DNA of 32,685 nt from CAYSWS01 sp964434935 (GTDB lineage Bacteria > Patescibacteriota > WWE3 > UBA101185 > UBA10185): NCBI GenBank assembly GCA_964434935.1, contig CAYSWS010000012.1, positions 1 through 32,685 on the forward strand, in the 5' to 3' direction. Below the pieces are notes generated by a model. That model was not told the DNA's origin, ran no database searches, and saw only the letters and a list, made by a program, of their open reading frames with translations. Shown here one piece after another: positions 6,943 to 13,646 of this stretch. The position numbers and the translations under genes are program-made. Numbering within the stretch: position 1 is the stretch's first letter; each line of letters opens with the position of its first letter.

Positions 6943-9126
6943 GTGTATAATTGGGGTATTATACCCGTCCGTAAAAGATCATTAAAAAGTCCTCAGGGAT
7001 TTACACTAATAGAACTCCTCATTGTTATAACCATACTTGGTATGTTATCAGCCGCGGTTGTTGCTGTGATCAATCCCCAAAAACAACAAGAAAAAGCTAC
7101 AGACGCCACAATAAAATCAACTATTAATAAGACCGGACTTAGTACCCAGGGATTTGTCTCCTCTTATAAACGCCATCCCAACGAACAAGAATTTTTCACC
7201 ACCTTGAAAGACGCTAACCTGTCTCAGAAGGACGGTAATAACTGCATAATAAACGGTGCTCCGGATAACGAATGCTTGTTTTTGGTCAATGGGGTGGCCA
7301 TGTCCAGTAATTGTGATGTTTCTGGTTGGACCGGTACCGGGGCAGATACTGGGCAATGTTATTTCAGGTATCAGGGAAGTATAGGAGGCGAGTTTGACAG
7401 GTTCAGGTTGTACGCCAAGGCTCAGGGCCTGGTGGACACTATATATGTTTTCGATAATAAAGTTGGAGAAGGAATCTATGAATGTCCGGTCACCATAACT
7501 GATGCTGATGTACTGGCTGAAGTTTGCGGCTTAGAAGGTGCCGGCGTACCTGGAGGTGGGGGTGGCGGTGGTGGTGGAGGCGGTGGAGGCGGTGGAGGAA
7601 CTCTTCCCGGTACTGATTTGGTTATAACTACAGAATCCATACCAACAGGAGATCAAAACGCCCCTTATCAAGCTTACTTCTACGCTGAAGGCGGCGCTTT
7701 ACCTTACGATTGGACTGCATCTTCTGGTGTATTTCCTGAACTCCTCTTTACTTATGAGGACAGTAACGCGGGTGTTTTACAAGGTACGTCACTTTATCCT
7801 GGAAATTACGATTTTACAATGATGGTCACTGATAACGTTGGCGATACTTATGAAAAAGATTATACCCTTGTTCTTAATCAGGGATTAATCAGAATAATTA
7901 CCGACAGTTTGCCGGAAGGAACAGTAGGTGTTGATTATTCTACGCCTCTTCAACCTGCGGGAGGTATGCCACCATATACGTGGAGTCTTTCATTTTCAAC
8001 CCTGCCTCAAGGTTTAAGTCTGTTGTACGATCCGGACACAAGCCCTAACGCGTTTGTCTCAGGTATACCTGAAGAGGAATATGAGAGAAACATAACGTTT
8101 AGGCTGAGAGATTCTGCAGGAAGAGCCACTACAAAAGAGTTTCTATTAAAAATAAATCCCGGTGTATTACCGCCACCTCCACCGCCACCGCCACCTCCGC
8201 CACCTCCGCCACCGGATCCGGATACTTTACATAAAAAAGTATTGCTCTTGACGTATAACCCTCTTATTTTTGGTACACCACTTATACAGTATAAAAACTG
8301 GAGTGATTACAACCAGCTTACTAATCAGGTAATAAATTTCTTTAGTAATGTATCGGGTGGAGTTATTACATACGAAGTTGTAGAGAACACCGTTATCAAT
8401 GATTTTCCTATAAAAAAGGATGGGTTCAAATACACTGACGTTACATATATTGCCTGCGTGAATAGTGGAGGTGTGAACTGCCACTATCCGGATGCTGTAG
8501 ATTACTTGCAGGTCATAGCTGATGTTGACGCCTGCACAAAGAGGAACAATGGAGAAATAGACGAATTGTGGGTCTGGGGCGGCCCCTGGTATGGTTTTTG
8601 GGAATCTAATCTAGCCGGCCCGAACGCTTTCTGGTATAACTCGCCACCCACCGCAGGGTCTACTTGTAACGAACTCCTCCCCATAATGGGCTTCAATTTT
8701 GAACGAGGCAGAAACGAGGCTGTCCATGATTTTGGCCACAGATATGAAAGTACCATGAGAGAGGTGTTTGGTTCTTGGGCGGCCACGCCAACACATGCCT
8801 GGAATAGATTTTCTCTCATCGACATGGATGCGCCCGGGCAAGGGGGTTGTGGGAACACGCACTTCCCGGTGAGTGGAACCAGCGCCTATGTTTATGATGG
8901 GCCCGGGACCGTACAATCTTTGTGCGATGAGTTTTACAACTACCCCAATATCACCGAAACTTATAAGAGTGTCGGCTGTGCCGAGTGGGGTTGCAGTGAG
9001 TGGGGATACTACAACTGGTGGTGGGACCACGTACCTAGGTATTCCGGTACAAATGTTGATCCTTACACAGGCAGGACCATAGAAAATAACTGGTATAAAT
9101 ACATTTTCGATTTTGATTGGAGATAA
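6943..9126 (+). CDS. Pilin-anchored modular surface protein with Ig-like domains and a putative metal-binding C-terminal domain
   Basis: A protein of up to 727 residues. Near the N-terminus a type IV prepilin signal (basic leader, then QGFTLIELLIVITILG with Phe+1 and Glu+5) predicts processing by prepilin peptidase and assembly or anchoring in the membrane. A short pilin-like globular part follows to about residue 200, then 16 consecutive Gly (7552-7599), two domains resembling the putative Ig (He_PIG-like) type (about 222-310 and 312-405), 15 consecutive Pro (8170-8214), and a roughly 300-residue C-terminal domain. That last domain has eight Cys, many Trp/Tyr and H595-D-F-G-H599 followed by E602, reminiscent of a zincin HExxH but with Asp for Glu. 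I do not recognise it. The GTG at 6943 precedes the TATAAT box, so the real start may be further downstream (ATT 6958 or ATA 6961). The other pilus assembly genes are not in the window. Confidence 0.75.
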   Translation: MYNWGIIPVRKRSLKSPQGFTLIELLIVITILGMLSAAVVAVINPQKQQEKATDATIKSTINKTGLSTQGFVSSYKRHPNEQEFFTTLKDANLSQKDGNNCIINGAPDNECLFLVNGVAMSSNCDVSGWTGTGADTGQCYFRYQGSIGGEFDRFRLYAKAQGLVDTIYVFDNKVGEGIYECPVTITDADVLAEVCGLEGAGVPGGGGGGGGGGGGGGGGTLPGTDLVITTESIPTGDQNAPYQAYFYAEGGALPYDWTASSGVFPELLFTYEDSNAGVLQGTSLYPGNYDFTMMVTDNVGDTYEKDYTLVLNQGLIRIITDSLPEGTVGVDYSTPLQPAGGMPPYTWSLSFSTLPQGLSLLYDPDTSPNAFVSGIPEEEYERNITFRLRDSAGRATTKEFLLKINPGVLPPPPPPPPPPPPPPPDPDTLHKKVLLLTYNPLIFGTPLIQYKNWSDYNQLTNQVINFFSNVSGGVITYEVVENTVINDFPIKKDGFKYTDVTYIACVNSGGVNCHYPDAVDYLQVIADVDACTKRNNGEIDELWVWGGPWYGFWESNLAGPNAFWYNSPPTAGSTCNELLPIMGFNFERGRNEAVHDFGHRYESTMREVFGSWAATPTHAWNRFSLIDMDAPGQGGCGNTHFPVSGTSAYVYDGPGTVQSLCDEFYNYPNITETYKSVGCAEWGCSEWGYYNWWWDHVPRYSGTNVDPYTGRTIENNWYKYIFDFDWR
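6946..6966 (+). promoter_or_regulatory. -10 box and inverted repeat at the start of the pilin-like gene
   Basis: A perfect TATAAT (6946-6951) is followed at once by the inverted repeat GGGTAT-T-ATACCC (6954-6966). Transcription from this box would begin near 6958, downstream of the GTG at 6943 but upstream of the prepilin leader. The repeat covers the predicted transcription start, a good operator position. Its function is untested. Confidence 0.45.
7552..7599 (+). repeat. Polyglycine-encoding GGN tract
   Basis: Sixteen successive GGN codons with mixed third bases encode a flexible linker between the pilin-like part and the first Ig-like domain. Tracts of this kind can change length by slippage or unequal recombination, although the mixed third bases reduce slippage. 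Confidence 0.9.
8170..8214 (+). repeat. Polyproline-encoding CCN tract
   Basis: Fifteen successive CCN codons encode a stiff linker before the C-terminal domain. A run this long normally needs EF-P for translation. The tract is partly the reverse complement of the GGN tract 570 bases upstream. Confidence 0.9.
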
Positions 9127-9131
9127 AAAGA

Positions 9132-9178
9132 AAGCCTTCTGAGATCGGGTTGTGTTTGTATGCAACCTCAGAAGGCTT
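9132..9178. terminator. Bidirectional rho-independent terminator between convergent genes
   Basis: A 12-base inverted repeat, AAGCCTTCTGAG (9132-9143) and CTCAGAAGGCTT (9167-9178), with further pairing possible inside (GGTTG/CAACC). On the reverse strand it is followed by a T-rich run (complement of 9124-9131), so it terminates the 82-residue gene well. On the forward strand GTTTAATTT follows, giving weaker termination for the pilin-like gene. Confidence 0.8.
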
Positions 9179-9204
9179 GTTTAATTTGATCTGTTGGTTC
9201 AATC

Positions 9205-9453
9205 CTAAGCGGGTTGTACTTTTTCTAAAGGCATAGGAACAAACATGGCCAAGAGGGTTATCCAACCGTAAGGTTCATCAGGACCGATTTTCTTCACCAC
9301 CTCAAACGGATCTCCATTGTAAGTAAGCTGCTGTCCCTCCTGCGGCACTGGATCCAGCTCCATTTCTAGATCTTTGGGGGTTCCCTCCACGACAAACTCA
9401 TTACCGTCATAAGAAAGTATAATCCACAGCTTGTCGTCCACTTGCCTGCTCAT
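9205..9453 (-). CDS. Small soluble protein of unknown function (82 residues)
   Basis: A reverse-strand gene with a strong Shine-Dalgarno sequence, AAAGGAG at 9461-9467, 7 bases before the ATG at 9453, and a good terminator just after its stop. Those signals make it a real gene despite the short length. The product is acidic, starts MSRQVDDKLWIILSYDGNE, and has alternating hydrophobic segments that suggest a small beta-rich fold; a hydrophobic stretch near the end (GWITLLAMFVPMP) is too short and polar-flanked to call a membrane helix. I do not recognise the family. It stands alone, convergent with the pilin-like gene and divergent from the UbiA-type gene. A strong leader in a genome where many genes seem leaderless hints at high expression. 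Confidence 0.72.
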   Translation of the reverse strand: MSRQVDDKLWIILSYDGNEFVVEGTPKDLEMELDPVPQEGQQLTYNGDPFEVVKKIGPDEPYGWITLLAMFVPMPLEKVQPA

Positions 9454-9550
9454 GATCTTTCTCCTTTACACGCGCGAGATTAAATCACAATATACATTAT
9501 TATGAAGCAGTTTTCAAAGCGGCTCAGTTGCCTAGTGTAAGCCTACACAA

Positions 9551-9556
9551 TATACT
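9551..9556 (+). promoter_or_regulatory. -10 box of the UbiA-type gene
   Basis: TATACT ends 7 bases before the ATG at 9564. TTGCCT (9528-9533) sits 17 bases upstream and may act as a weak -35. This favours the ATG at 9564 over the TTG at 9528, which would lie in the -35 region. Confidence 0.5.
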
Positions 9557-9563
9557 TAAGTCA

Positions 9564-10508
9564 ATGATTGGAACAATTTACCACATTGTTAGGACTGCAC
9601 GCCCTCGCCAGTGGGTGAAGAATTTCAGTTTGTTCGCGGCGCCGTTGTTTGCGGGCGTGCTTTTTAAAACTTCCGTGCTCACAAATACTATAGAAGCTTT
9701 TTTCGCCTTTAGTGCTATGTCCTCTGCCGCTTACTTCATAAACGACATCATAGATGCGCCAAAAGACCGGTTGCACCCCATTAAAAAGAATCGCCCCATT
9801 GCTTCGGGCAAGCTGTCGGAGAAGACAGCCTGGATCATAGCCTTTTTCTTGGTGTTTGGATCTATAATCTACGCCATAAACTTCATAGGTACTTTTTTTG
9901 CTTTTGCCATCATTTCGTACATCCTCATCCAGATAACTTACACTCTCTATATAAAGAACATCATCATCATGGACTCCCTTACCATTGCCACCTTATTTGT
10001 CATCAGGGTTTTTGCCGGCGGTTTTGCCTCCGAGACATCCGTCTCGTCTTGGATGACGCTGGCGGTGATCGGTTTGTCCTTGCTGTTGGCTTTTGGCAAG
10101 AGAAGATCGGAAAAAACTCTGTTGGCAAAATATCTGGGCAAAGAAAGCGGAGAGACCAGGGAGACCTTGAAACACTATCCTGACAACTTGCTAGACAGCA
10201 TGATCTCCATGTCGGCGGCGTATTCCATTATTACTTATTCTTTGTTCGTCTTTTTAAGTTCTCCCGAAACCTTTTCCCGCACGCTGGCGCCCTTTCTGCC
10301 TTCGATCCTCAGCAGCCCCAAGTGGATGATGTTGTCCATTCCCATTGTCATTTACGGTGTGGCCAGATATCTCTACGTTATTTATGAAAAAGAGGAAGGA
10401 GAATCTCCGGACCGCGTGCTTTTGTCAGATCTGCCTCTGCTAGCTTCAGTGATTTTGTGGGTTTCGTTTGTTCTTTTGGTGATCTACGTTTTTCCGCTGG
10501 TGTTTTAA
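9564..10508 (+). CDS. UbiA-family prenyltransferase, probable decaprenyl-phosphate phosphoribosyltransferase type
   Basis: A 314-residue membrane protein with about eight or nine helices. The first Asp-rich motif is N60-D-I-I-D64-x3-D68 followed by HPIKKNRPIASG, and the second region is YTLYIKNIIIMDSLTIATLFVIRVFAGG. RTARPRQWVKN near the start and HPIKKNRP are characteristic of the branch that transfers phosphoribose to polyprenyl phosphate, the first committed step to decaprenyl-phosphoarabinose in Actinobacteria, rather than quinone-biosynthetic UbiA. Activity here is inferred from that resemblance. The start at 9564 is chosen from the TATACT box 7 bases upstream; a TTG at 9528 would add 12 unlikely residues. 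No partner epimerase genes (DprE1/E2 type) are in the window. Confidence 0.83.
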   Translation: MIGTIYHIVRTARPRQWVKNFSLFAAPLFAGVLFKTSVLTNTIEAFFAFSAMSSAAYFINDIIDAPKDRLHPIKKNRPIASGKLSEKTAWIIAFFLVFGSIIYAINFIGTFFAFAIISYILIQITYTLYIKNIIIMDSLTIATLFVIRVFAGGFASETSVSSWMTLAVIGLSLLLAFGKRRSEKTLLAKYLGKESGETRETLKHYPDNLLDSMISMSAAYSIITYSLFVFLSSPETFSRTLAPFLPSILSSPKWMMLSIPIVIYGVARYLYVIYEKEEGESPDRVLLSDLPLLASVILWVSFVLLVIYVFPLVF

Positions 10509-10522
10509 AAAATATTTTTCCA

Positions 10523-10777
10523 TTACGGTCGAACAATATTGGTCATGTCGTCTGTATTACTTGCCGGCTCCCGCACTGTTTTGGATTCGTCATAGGGCGA
10601 TATGGCGGGGGCACCCTGGGAACTTTGACCGGAAAGGACGTTATCTTGAGAAGTGTCCAGCTTGAGGAGAGAAAAAGTGCTGGCCGGTAGAGCTAAAAGA
10701 GCCCACAAAAGTACCAGCAGCAAAGAATCGACCACTATTTTTCCTATTTTATCCACCTTTTTATGATCGTAGCTCAT
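10523..10777 (-). CDS. Small single-span membrane or secreted protein of unknown function
   Basis: An 84-residue protein with a basic N-terminus (MSYDHKKVDKIGK), one hydrophobic helix (about residues 14-35, DSLLLVLLWALLALPAS) and a polar, disordered C-terminal 45 residues rich in Ser, Asp and Pro. The helix could be a signal anchor or an uncleaved or cleaved signal peptide (LPAS near its end). It overlaps the end of the upstream 191-residue gene by 17 bases and has a GGAGA sequence a few bases before the ATG, so coupled translation is likely. It ends 14 bases from the stop of the convergent UbiA-type gene; the gap is A/T-rich (AAAAATATTTTT) but lacks a GC stem. No family recognised. Confidence 0.6.
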   Translation of the reverse strand: MSYDHKKVDKIGKIVVDSLLLVLLWALLALPASTFSLLKLDTSQDNVLSGQSSQGAPAISPYDESKTVREPASNTDDMTNIVRP

Positions 10778-11336
10778 TTTTGTTCTCCATTATAACTTCC
10801 GTTGGTGCTTCTTCCTCATGATATCCGGATTCAATCCCCTCCAGCTCTTTTTCCACATCGATAATAAGCAGCAGCGTTGAGGCCCCGGCCAAGACCACAG
10901 AGATAACAGGTATCCAGGGAAAGATGTAGTCAAAAACAGACAAAACAATAGCCACAGCGCTGATAAGATACAGGTAGATGAGCCAAATAGCTCCCTGTGA
11001 GTAAAGCTCGAACGAACTTTGTATCAAAGTAGCCAGACGGTGATGAAAAAGCTTGGTGGTAAGTCCGGGGCTAATATGTGTGTCGTGAAAATAGAGAGCT
11101 TTAGCCAGAATGTAGATCAAACCGGTGGCTAACACGGCTATCATAGCCAGAGTCGAATAAGAATTAATGAAAATGTAATCTTGGACGCTGCTGAATAAAA
11201 AACCTTTGGGTGTAGCTGAAAATTTGATGCCAAATATGTAGGTCAGCATAACAACAGAAATGAACCTGGTGCATAAGAGTAGTATGGCAGGCACAATAGC
11301 TTGGTCTATTAATCTGACTAACGTTCTCGATATCAT
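10761..11336 (-). CDS. Integral membrane protein of unknown function (191 residues)
   Basis: A polytopic protein with about four membrane helices (near residues 12-38, 58-80, 110-132 and 134-158) and an acidic cytoplasmic or exposed tail (EEEAPTEVIMENKNELRS). I do not recognise the family. The ATG at 11336 has TATAAC on the reverse strand 11 bases upstream; that box shares base pairs with the TATAAT of the divergent O-antigen-ligase-type gene. It is the first gene of a two-gene unit with the 84-residue protein, whose start overlaps its end. The position between the UbiA-type and O-antigen-ligase-type genes suggests an envelope role, which is inference from location only. Confidence 0.62.
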   Translation of the reverse strand: MISRTLVRLIDQAIVPAILLLCTRFISVVMLTYIFGIKFSATPKGFLFSSVQDYIFINSYSTLAMIAVLATGLIYILAKALYFHDTHISPGLTTKLFHHRLATLIQSSFELYSQGAIWLIYLYLISAVAIVLSVFDYIFPWIPVISVVLAGASTLLLIIDVEKELEGIESGYHEEEAPTEVIMENKNELRS

Positions 11337-11349
11337 AAGCAGGTACAGT

Positions 11350-11355
11350 TATAAT
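11350..11355 (+). promoter_or_regulatory. -10 box of the O-antigen-ligase-type gene, shared with the divergent gene
   Basis: TATAAT ends 6 bases before the ATG at 11362. On the reverse strand the overlapping TATAAC serves the gene that starts at 11336. Only 25 bases separate the two start codons, so the two promoters must compete or share one polymerase site. Confidence 0.5.
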
Positions 11356-11361
11356 AATATC

Positions 11362-12573
11362 ATGAACACCCGCCTAAAAGTTACTACAAACAGGATATTG
11401 ATGGCTTTATTTATCGGGTTGGTGTTCTTGACCCCCTTGATCTTTAGCGGCGCCACGGCCGAAATGTACGAATTTCCCAAAATGACCTTTGTTTATACGA
11501 TGGGTAGTACCATAGTGGCCGTATGGTTAGTATCCAGACTTTTGTGGGGAGGTAAAAAATTGGTTTTACCTAGGCCTGAGGTATTGGGATTTGTTTTGGT
11601 CATTATGCTTTCTGTGGCTTTTTCTTCACATTTATACACATCCCTTTGGGGCTATTATTCAAGGTTCAATGGGGGCCTAATGTCTTTGACGGTCTTTTTT
11701 GGCATATATATGGTGGGGCTAAATTTTTTCGACCAGAAAAGACTTGAGGTTATTAAGGATATTTTGTGTTTAGGTCTATTGCCAGTTTCCCTTTACGGTA
11801 TTTTCCAGATCTTAAAATATGATAGGGTATTTTCTACCTTGGGGCAGCCCAATTGGCTGGCGGCTTACACCATATTTTTGTTGCCTCTACTGCTGAATAG
11901 GATCTTATCAAGCCAAGAGGAGTTAAAGAGGAATTTTTGGCTGGCCACCTTTTTACTTTCACTGATATGTCTTTGGTTCACGCACTCTTTGTCCGGATTA
12001 GCCGGTTTTTTGGTTGGCATGCTTTATCTTGTTTTTAGTTCAAAGAAAGTAATGTTCAAAAAATGGATGATCCCGCCGGTAGTTGTTCTTGGTCTGGTCA
12101 TATTTTTCAATTACTCATATTTTAAAGCCAGGATGATGGACGCACTGGTCTTTAGCCAGGATCCCGGCAGCTACCGGGTTTCTGACCCCGGACTTATCCG
12201 CATGGGTTTGTGGAAAGGCAGCTTGAGAATGGCCGTGTCCAGCCCCAAGAATTTTTTATTAGGCACCGGTCCGGAAACATTTCCTTATGAATACCCGTTT
12301 TTCAGAGAAGATATTATTAATTACTCATCCGAATGGGATTTCATCCTGAACAAACCTCATAATTACTATCTCGAACTGTTGGTAGAGTCGGGCGTGCTCA
12401 GCTTGTTTTTCTATCTGTTGGTCGTTGGCAAAGCTCTAAAGAAGGGTAACGTTTTTCTAAACGCGGGCTTGATCGGGTTTTTGGTTTCGAATATCTTTGG
12501 CTGGCCCACTGTGGCCACATCACTTATTTTCTGGCTCTGGCTGGTGTTGGCTAGAAAAAGTACTTCTCCATGA
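11362..12573 (+). CDS. O-antigen ligase / Wzy-type polymerase family membrane protein
   Basis: A 403-residue protein with ten or more membrane helices. The family loop is clear: FLLGTGPETFPYEYPFFR followed by KPHNYYLELLVESGVLSLFFYLL, corresponding to the GxGxxxF and HNxxLE signatures of the Wzy_C (WaaL/PglL-like) superfamily. Members join or polymerise polyprenyl-linked glycans at the outer face of the membrane. The open frame extends upstream to 11260, but MNTRLKV at 11362 is the likely start because TATAAT lies 6 bases before it and the upstream codons lie inside the divergent gene. Its 3' end overlaps the convergent alkyltransferase-like gene by 23 bases. A TPR protein gene close by may be a partner, as TPR regions often accompany this family. 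Confidence 0.86.
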   Translation: MNTRLKVTTNRILMALFIGLVFLTPLIFSGATAEMYEFPKMTFVYTMGSTIVAVWLVSRLLWGGKKLVLPRPEVLGFVLVIMLSVAFSSHLYTSLWGYYSRFNGGLMSLTVFFGIYMVGLNFFDQKRLEVIKDILCLGLLPVSLYGIFQILKYDRVFSTLGQPNWLAAYTIFLLPLLLNRILSSQEELKRNFWLATFLLSLICLWFTHSLSGLAGFLVGMLYLVFSSKKVMFKKWMIPPVVVLGLVIFFNYSYFKARMMDALVFSQDPGSYRVSDPGLIRMGLWKGSLRMAVSSPKNFLLGTGPETFPYEYPFFREDIINYSSEWDFILNKPHNYYLELLVESGVLSLFFYLLVVGKALKKGNVFLNAGLIGFLVSNIFGWPTVATSLIFWLWLVLARKSTSP

Positions 12574-12925
12574 TCTGCTGAGTATATTCCTCGTCTAGCT
12601 CAAGTTTTTTTAAGGCATCCGGCTCCGGACGCCATCTGAATCTTTCAATGTCAATTTTTAGCTTCTCACTGACCTCCACTCCCTCCGCCCTGAGCTTTTC
12701 CTTCTGTGTGGTAGCTGTGTGGTCGAGGCAGGTTGTGCTTATCCTGCCCGCATTGTTAATGACCCTCCACCACGGAGTGTTGTCGCCTCTAAAGCAGAGC
12801 ACGCCGCCTACGAACCTGGCACCCCTGGGAGTACCGGCCATGAGGGCCACCTGCCCGTAGCTGACCACCTTGCCCGCCGGGACCATGTTGATGATCTGTA
12901 AAACCTTGTCCATGTACTTAGACAT
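12551..12925 (-). CDS. Alkyltransferase-like protein (MGMT-fold, no catalytic Cys)
   Basis: A 124-residue protein with only the C-terminal DNA-binding domain of O6-methylguanine-DNA methyltransferase: VPAGKVVSYGQVALMAGTPRGARFVG contains the helix-turn-helix and the Arg finger region, and the active-site loop normally PCHRV is P51-W52-W53-R54-V55. The reactive Cys is therefore Trp, as in alkyltransferase-like (ATL) proteins, which bind alkylated guanine, flip it and flag it for nucleotide excision repair. Most ATLs I know of have PWHR; the second Trp in place of His is unusual. The TATAAT box 9 bases upstream supports the start at 12925. A longer C-terminal tail (from about residue 95) is charged. 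Confidence 0.88.
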   Translation of the reverse strand: MSKYMDKVLQIINMVPAGKVVSYGQVALMAGTPRGARFVGGVLCFRGDNTPWWRVINNAGRISTTCLDHTATTQKEKLRAEGVEVSEKLKIDIERFRWRPEPDALKKLELDEEYTQQIMEKYFF

Positions 12926-12934
12926 AACCTAAGT

Positions 12935-12974
12935 ATTATACCTGCACTTTACAAAGTATGAGGTGCGCTATAAT
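12935..12974. promoter_or_regulatory. Divergent promoters with a central dyad
   Basis: Reverse-strand TATAAT (12935-12940, preceded by GG) serves the alkyltransferase-like gene at 12925, 9 bases away. Forward TATAAT (12969-12974) serves the TPR gene at 12982, 7 bases away. Between them lies ACTTT-AC-AAAGT (12946-12957), a dyad that could bind a regulator of both genes. Both mRNAs are predicted to be leaderless or nearly so. Confidence 0.5.
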
Positions 12975-12981
12975 TGAAGCG

Positions 12982-13569
12982 ATGATCAAACCTCTTCTAA
13001 TTTTTGTTATAGCCGGTATTTATATTGTTCTAATGAGCAAATTCATGAATATTTATGTAGCCGATGTTTATTACACAGCTTCAAAAGGAGACATGGAGAA
13101 TGGTCTGCTCAAAGACGCGGAAAAAAATATCAACAAAGCCATCAGCTTGAATGTAAAAGAGCCCGCTTATTACAGACAGCGCGCTAAGGTTATGCTGGGA
13201 ACTCTTATCTTGGCTGAAGATGCTGAGGAGACAAAACTCGTAGCCCAAAAAGATCTGGAAACGGCACAAAAATTAAATGTTAAAAATCTGGCTACTTTAA
13301 GGAACAGCATTCCTTTGTATTATTTTTTGGCCATAGGAGATATTTCGGATATTGTATCAGATCAAAATATCGACGAAAAGTACCTTCCCGTAACAAGAAA
13401 CTATTATGATCTGCTTAAAGATACTTACGGAAATGATCTGGGGGTATTGGCTGATGTGGCCAAATATGAAAAGAAACTGGGATTGGGAAGGGAGTATGAA
13501 CAGTCTTGGCAAAGGGCGTATGAATTAAGGCCTGATATTACAAACTGGCACGAGTCATTTAGAAGGTAA
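12982..13569 (+). CDS. Membrane-anchored TPR-like protein
   Basis: A 195-residue protein: one N-terminal membrane helix (about residues 4-20, LLIFVIAGIYIVLMSKF), then helical repeats with TPR character (GLLKDAEKNINKAISLNVKEP and the C-terminal YEQSWQRAYELRP are recognisable repeat ends). Such proteins usually scaffold protein complexes at the membrane surface. The frame is open from an ATG at 12958, but a perfect TATAAT (12969-12974) lies downstream of that codon and 7 bases before the ATG at 12982, so the latter is chosen. It is two genes from the O-antigen-ligase-type gene, a family often linked to TPR regions; a functional link is inference. Confidence 0.7.
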   Translation: MIKPLLIFVIAGIYIVLMSKFMNIYVADVYYTASKGDMENGLLKDAEKNINKAISLNVKEPAYYRQRAKVMLGTLILAEDAEETKLVAQKDLETAQKLNVKNLATLRNSIPLYYFLAIGDISDIVSDQNIDEKYLPVTRNYYDLLKDTYGNDLGVLADVAKYEKKLGLGREYEQSWQRAYELRPDITNWHESFRR

Positions 13570-13579
13570 GAAAAAGTGA

Positions 13580-13624
13580 TGCCGGTACCCACGTTTTAGA
13601 AAAAAACAGTGATGGATACCGGCA
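13580..13624 (-). terminator. Rho-independent terminator of the 68-residue gene
   Basis: An inverted repeat TGCCGGTA (13580-13587) and TACCGGCA (13617-13624), with a few more pairs inside after one mismatch. On the reverse strand it is followed by CTTTTTCTT (complement of 13569-13577), a good U-tract. The forward side lacks a T-run, so it serves mainly the reverse-strand gene. Confidence 0.7.
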
Positions 13625-13646
13625 CGGTAACGGGAGAGATGTTGGT

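Noticed and set aside
7552..8214. GGN/CCN tracts considered as CRISPR or tandem repeat array
   Set aside because: They are in-frame homopolymer codons without a fixed repeat unit or spacers.
8611..9165. A 184-codon reverse-strand frame opposite the pilin-like gene
   Set aside because: It runs through the 9132-9178 terminator and has no start signals or recognisable domains; the forward frame carries the prepilin and Ig-like signatures.
10509..10522. Terminator in the A/T-rich gap between the UbiA-type gene and the 84-residue gene
   Set aside because: AAAAATATTTTT has no GC-rich stem, so a rho-independent terminator is not supported.
10749..10757. A TTATCCACC resembling a DnaA box
   Set aside because: Single near-match inside a coding region with no cluster of further boxes or AT-rich unwinding stretch; the origin is more likely beyond the right edge.
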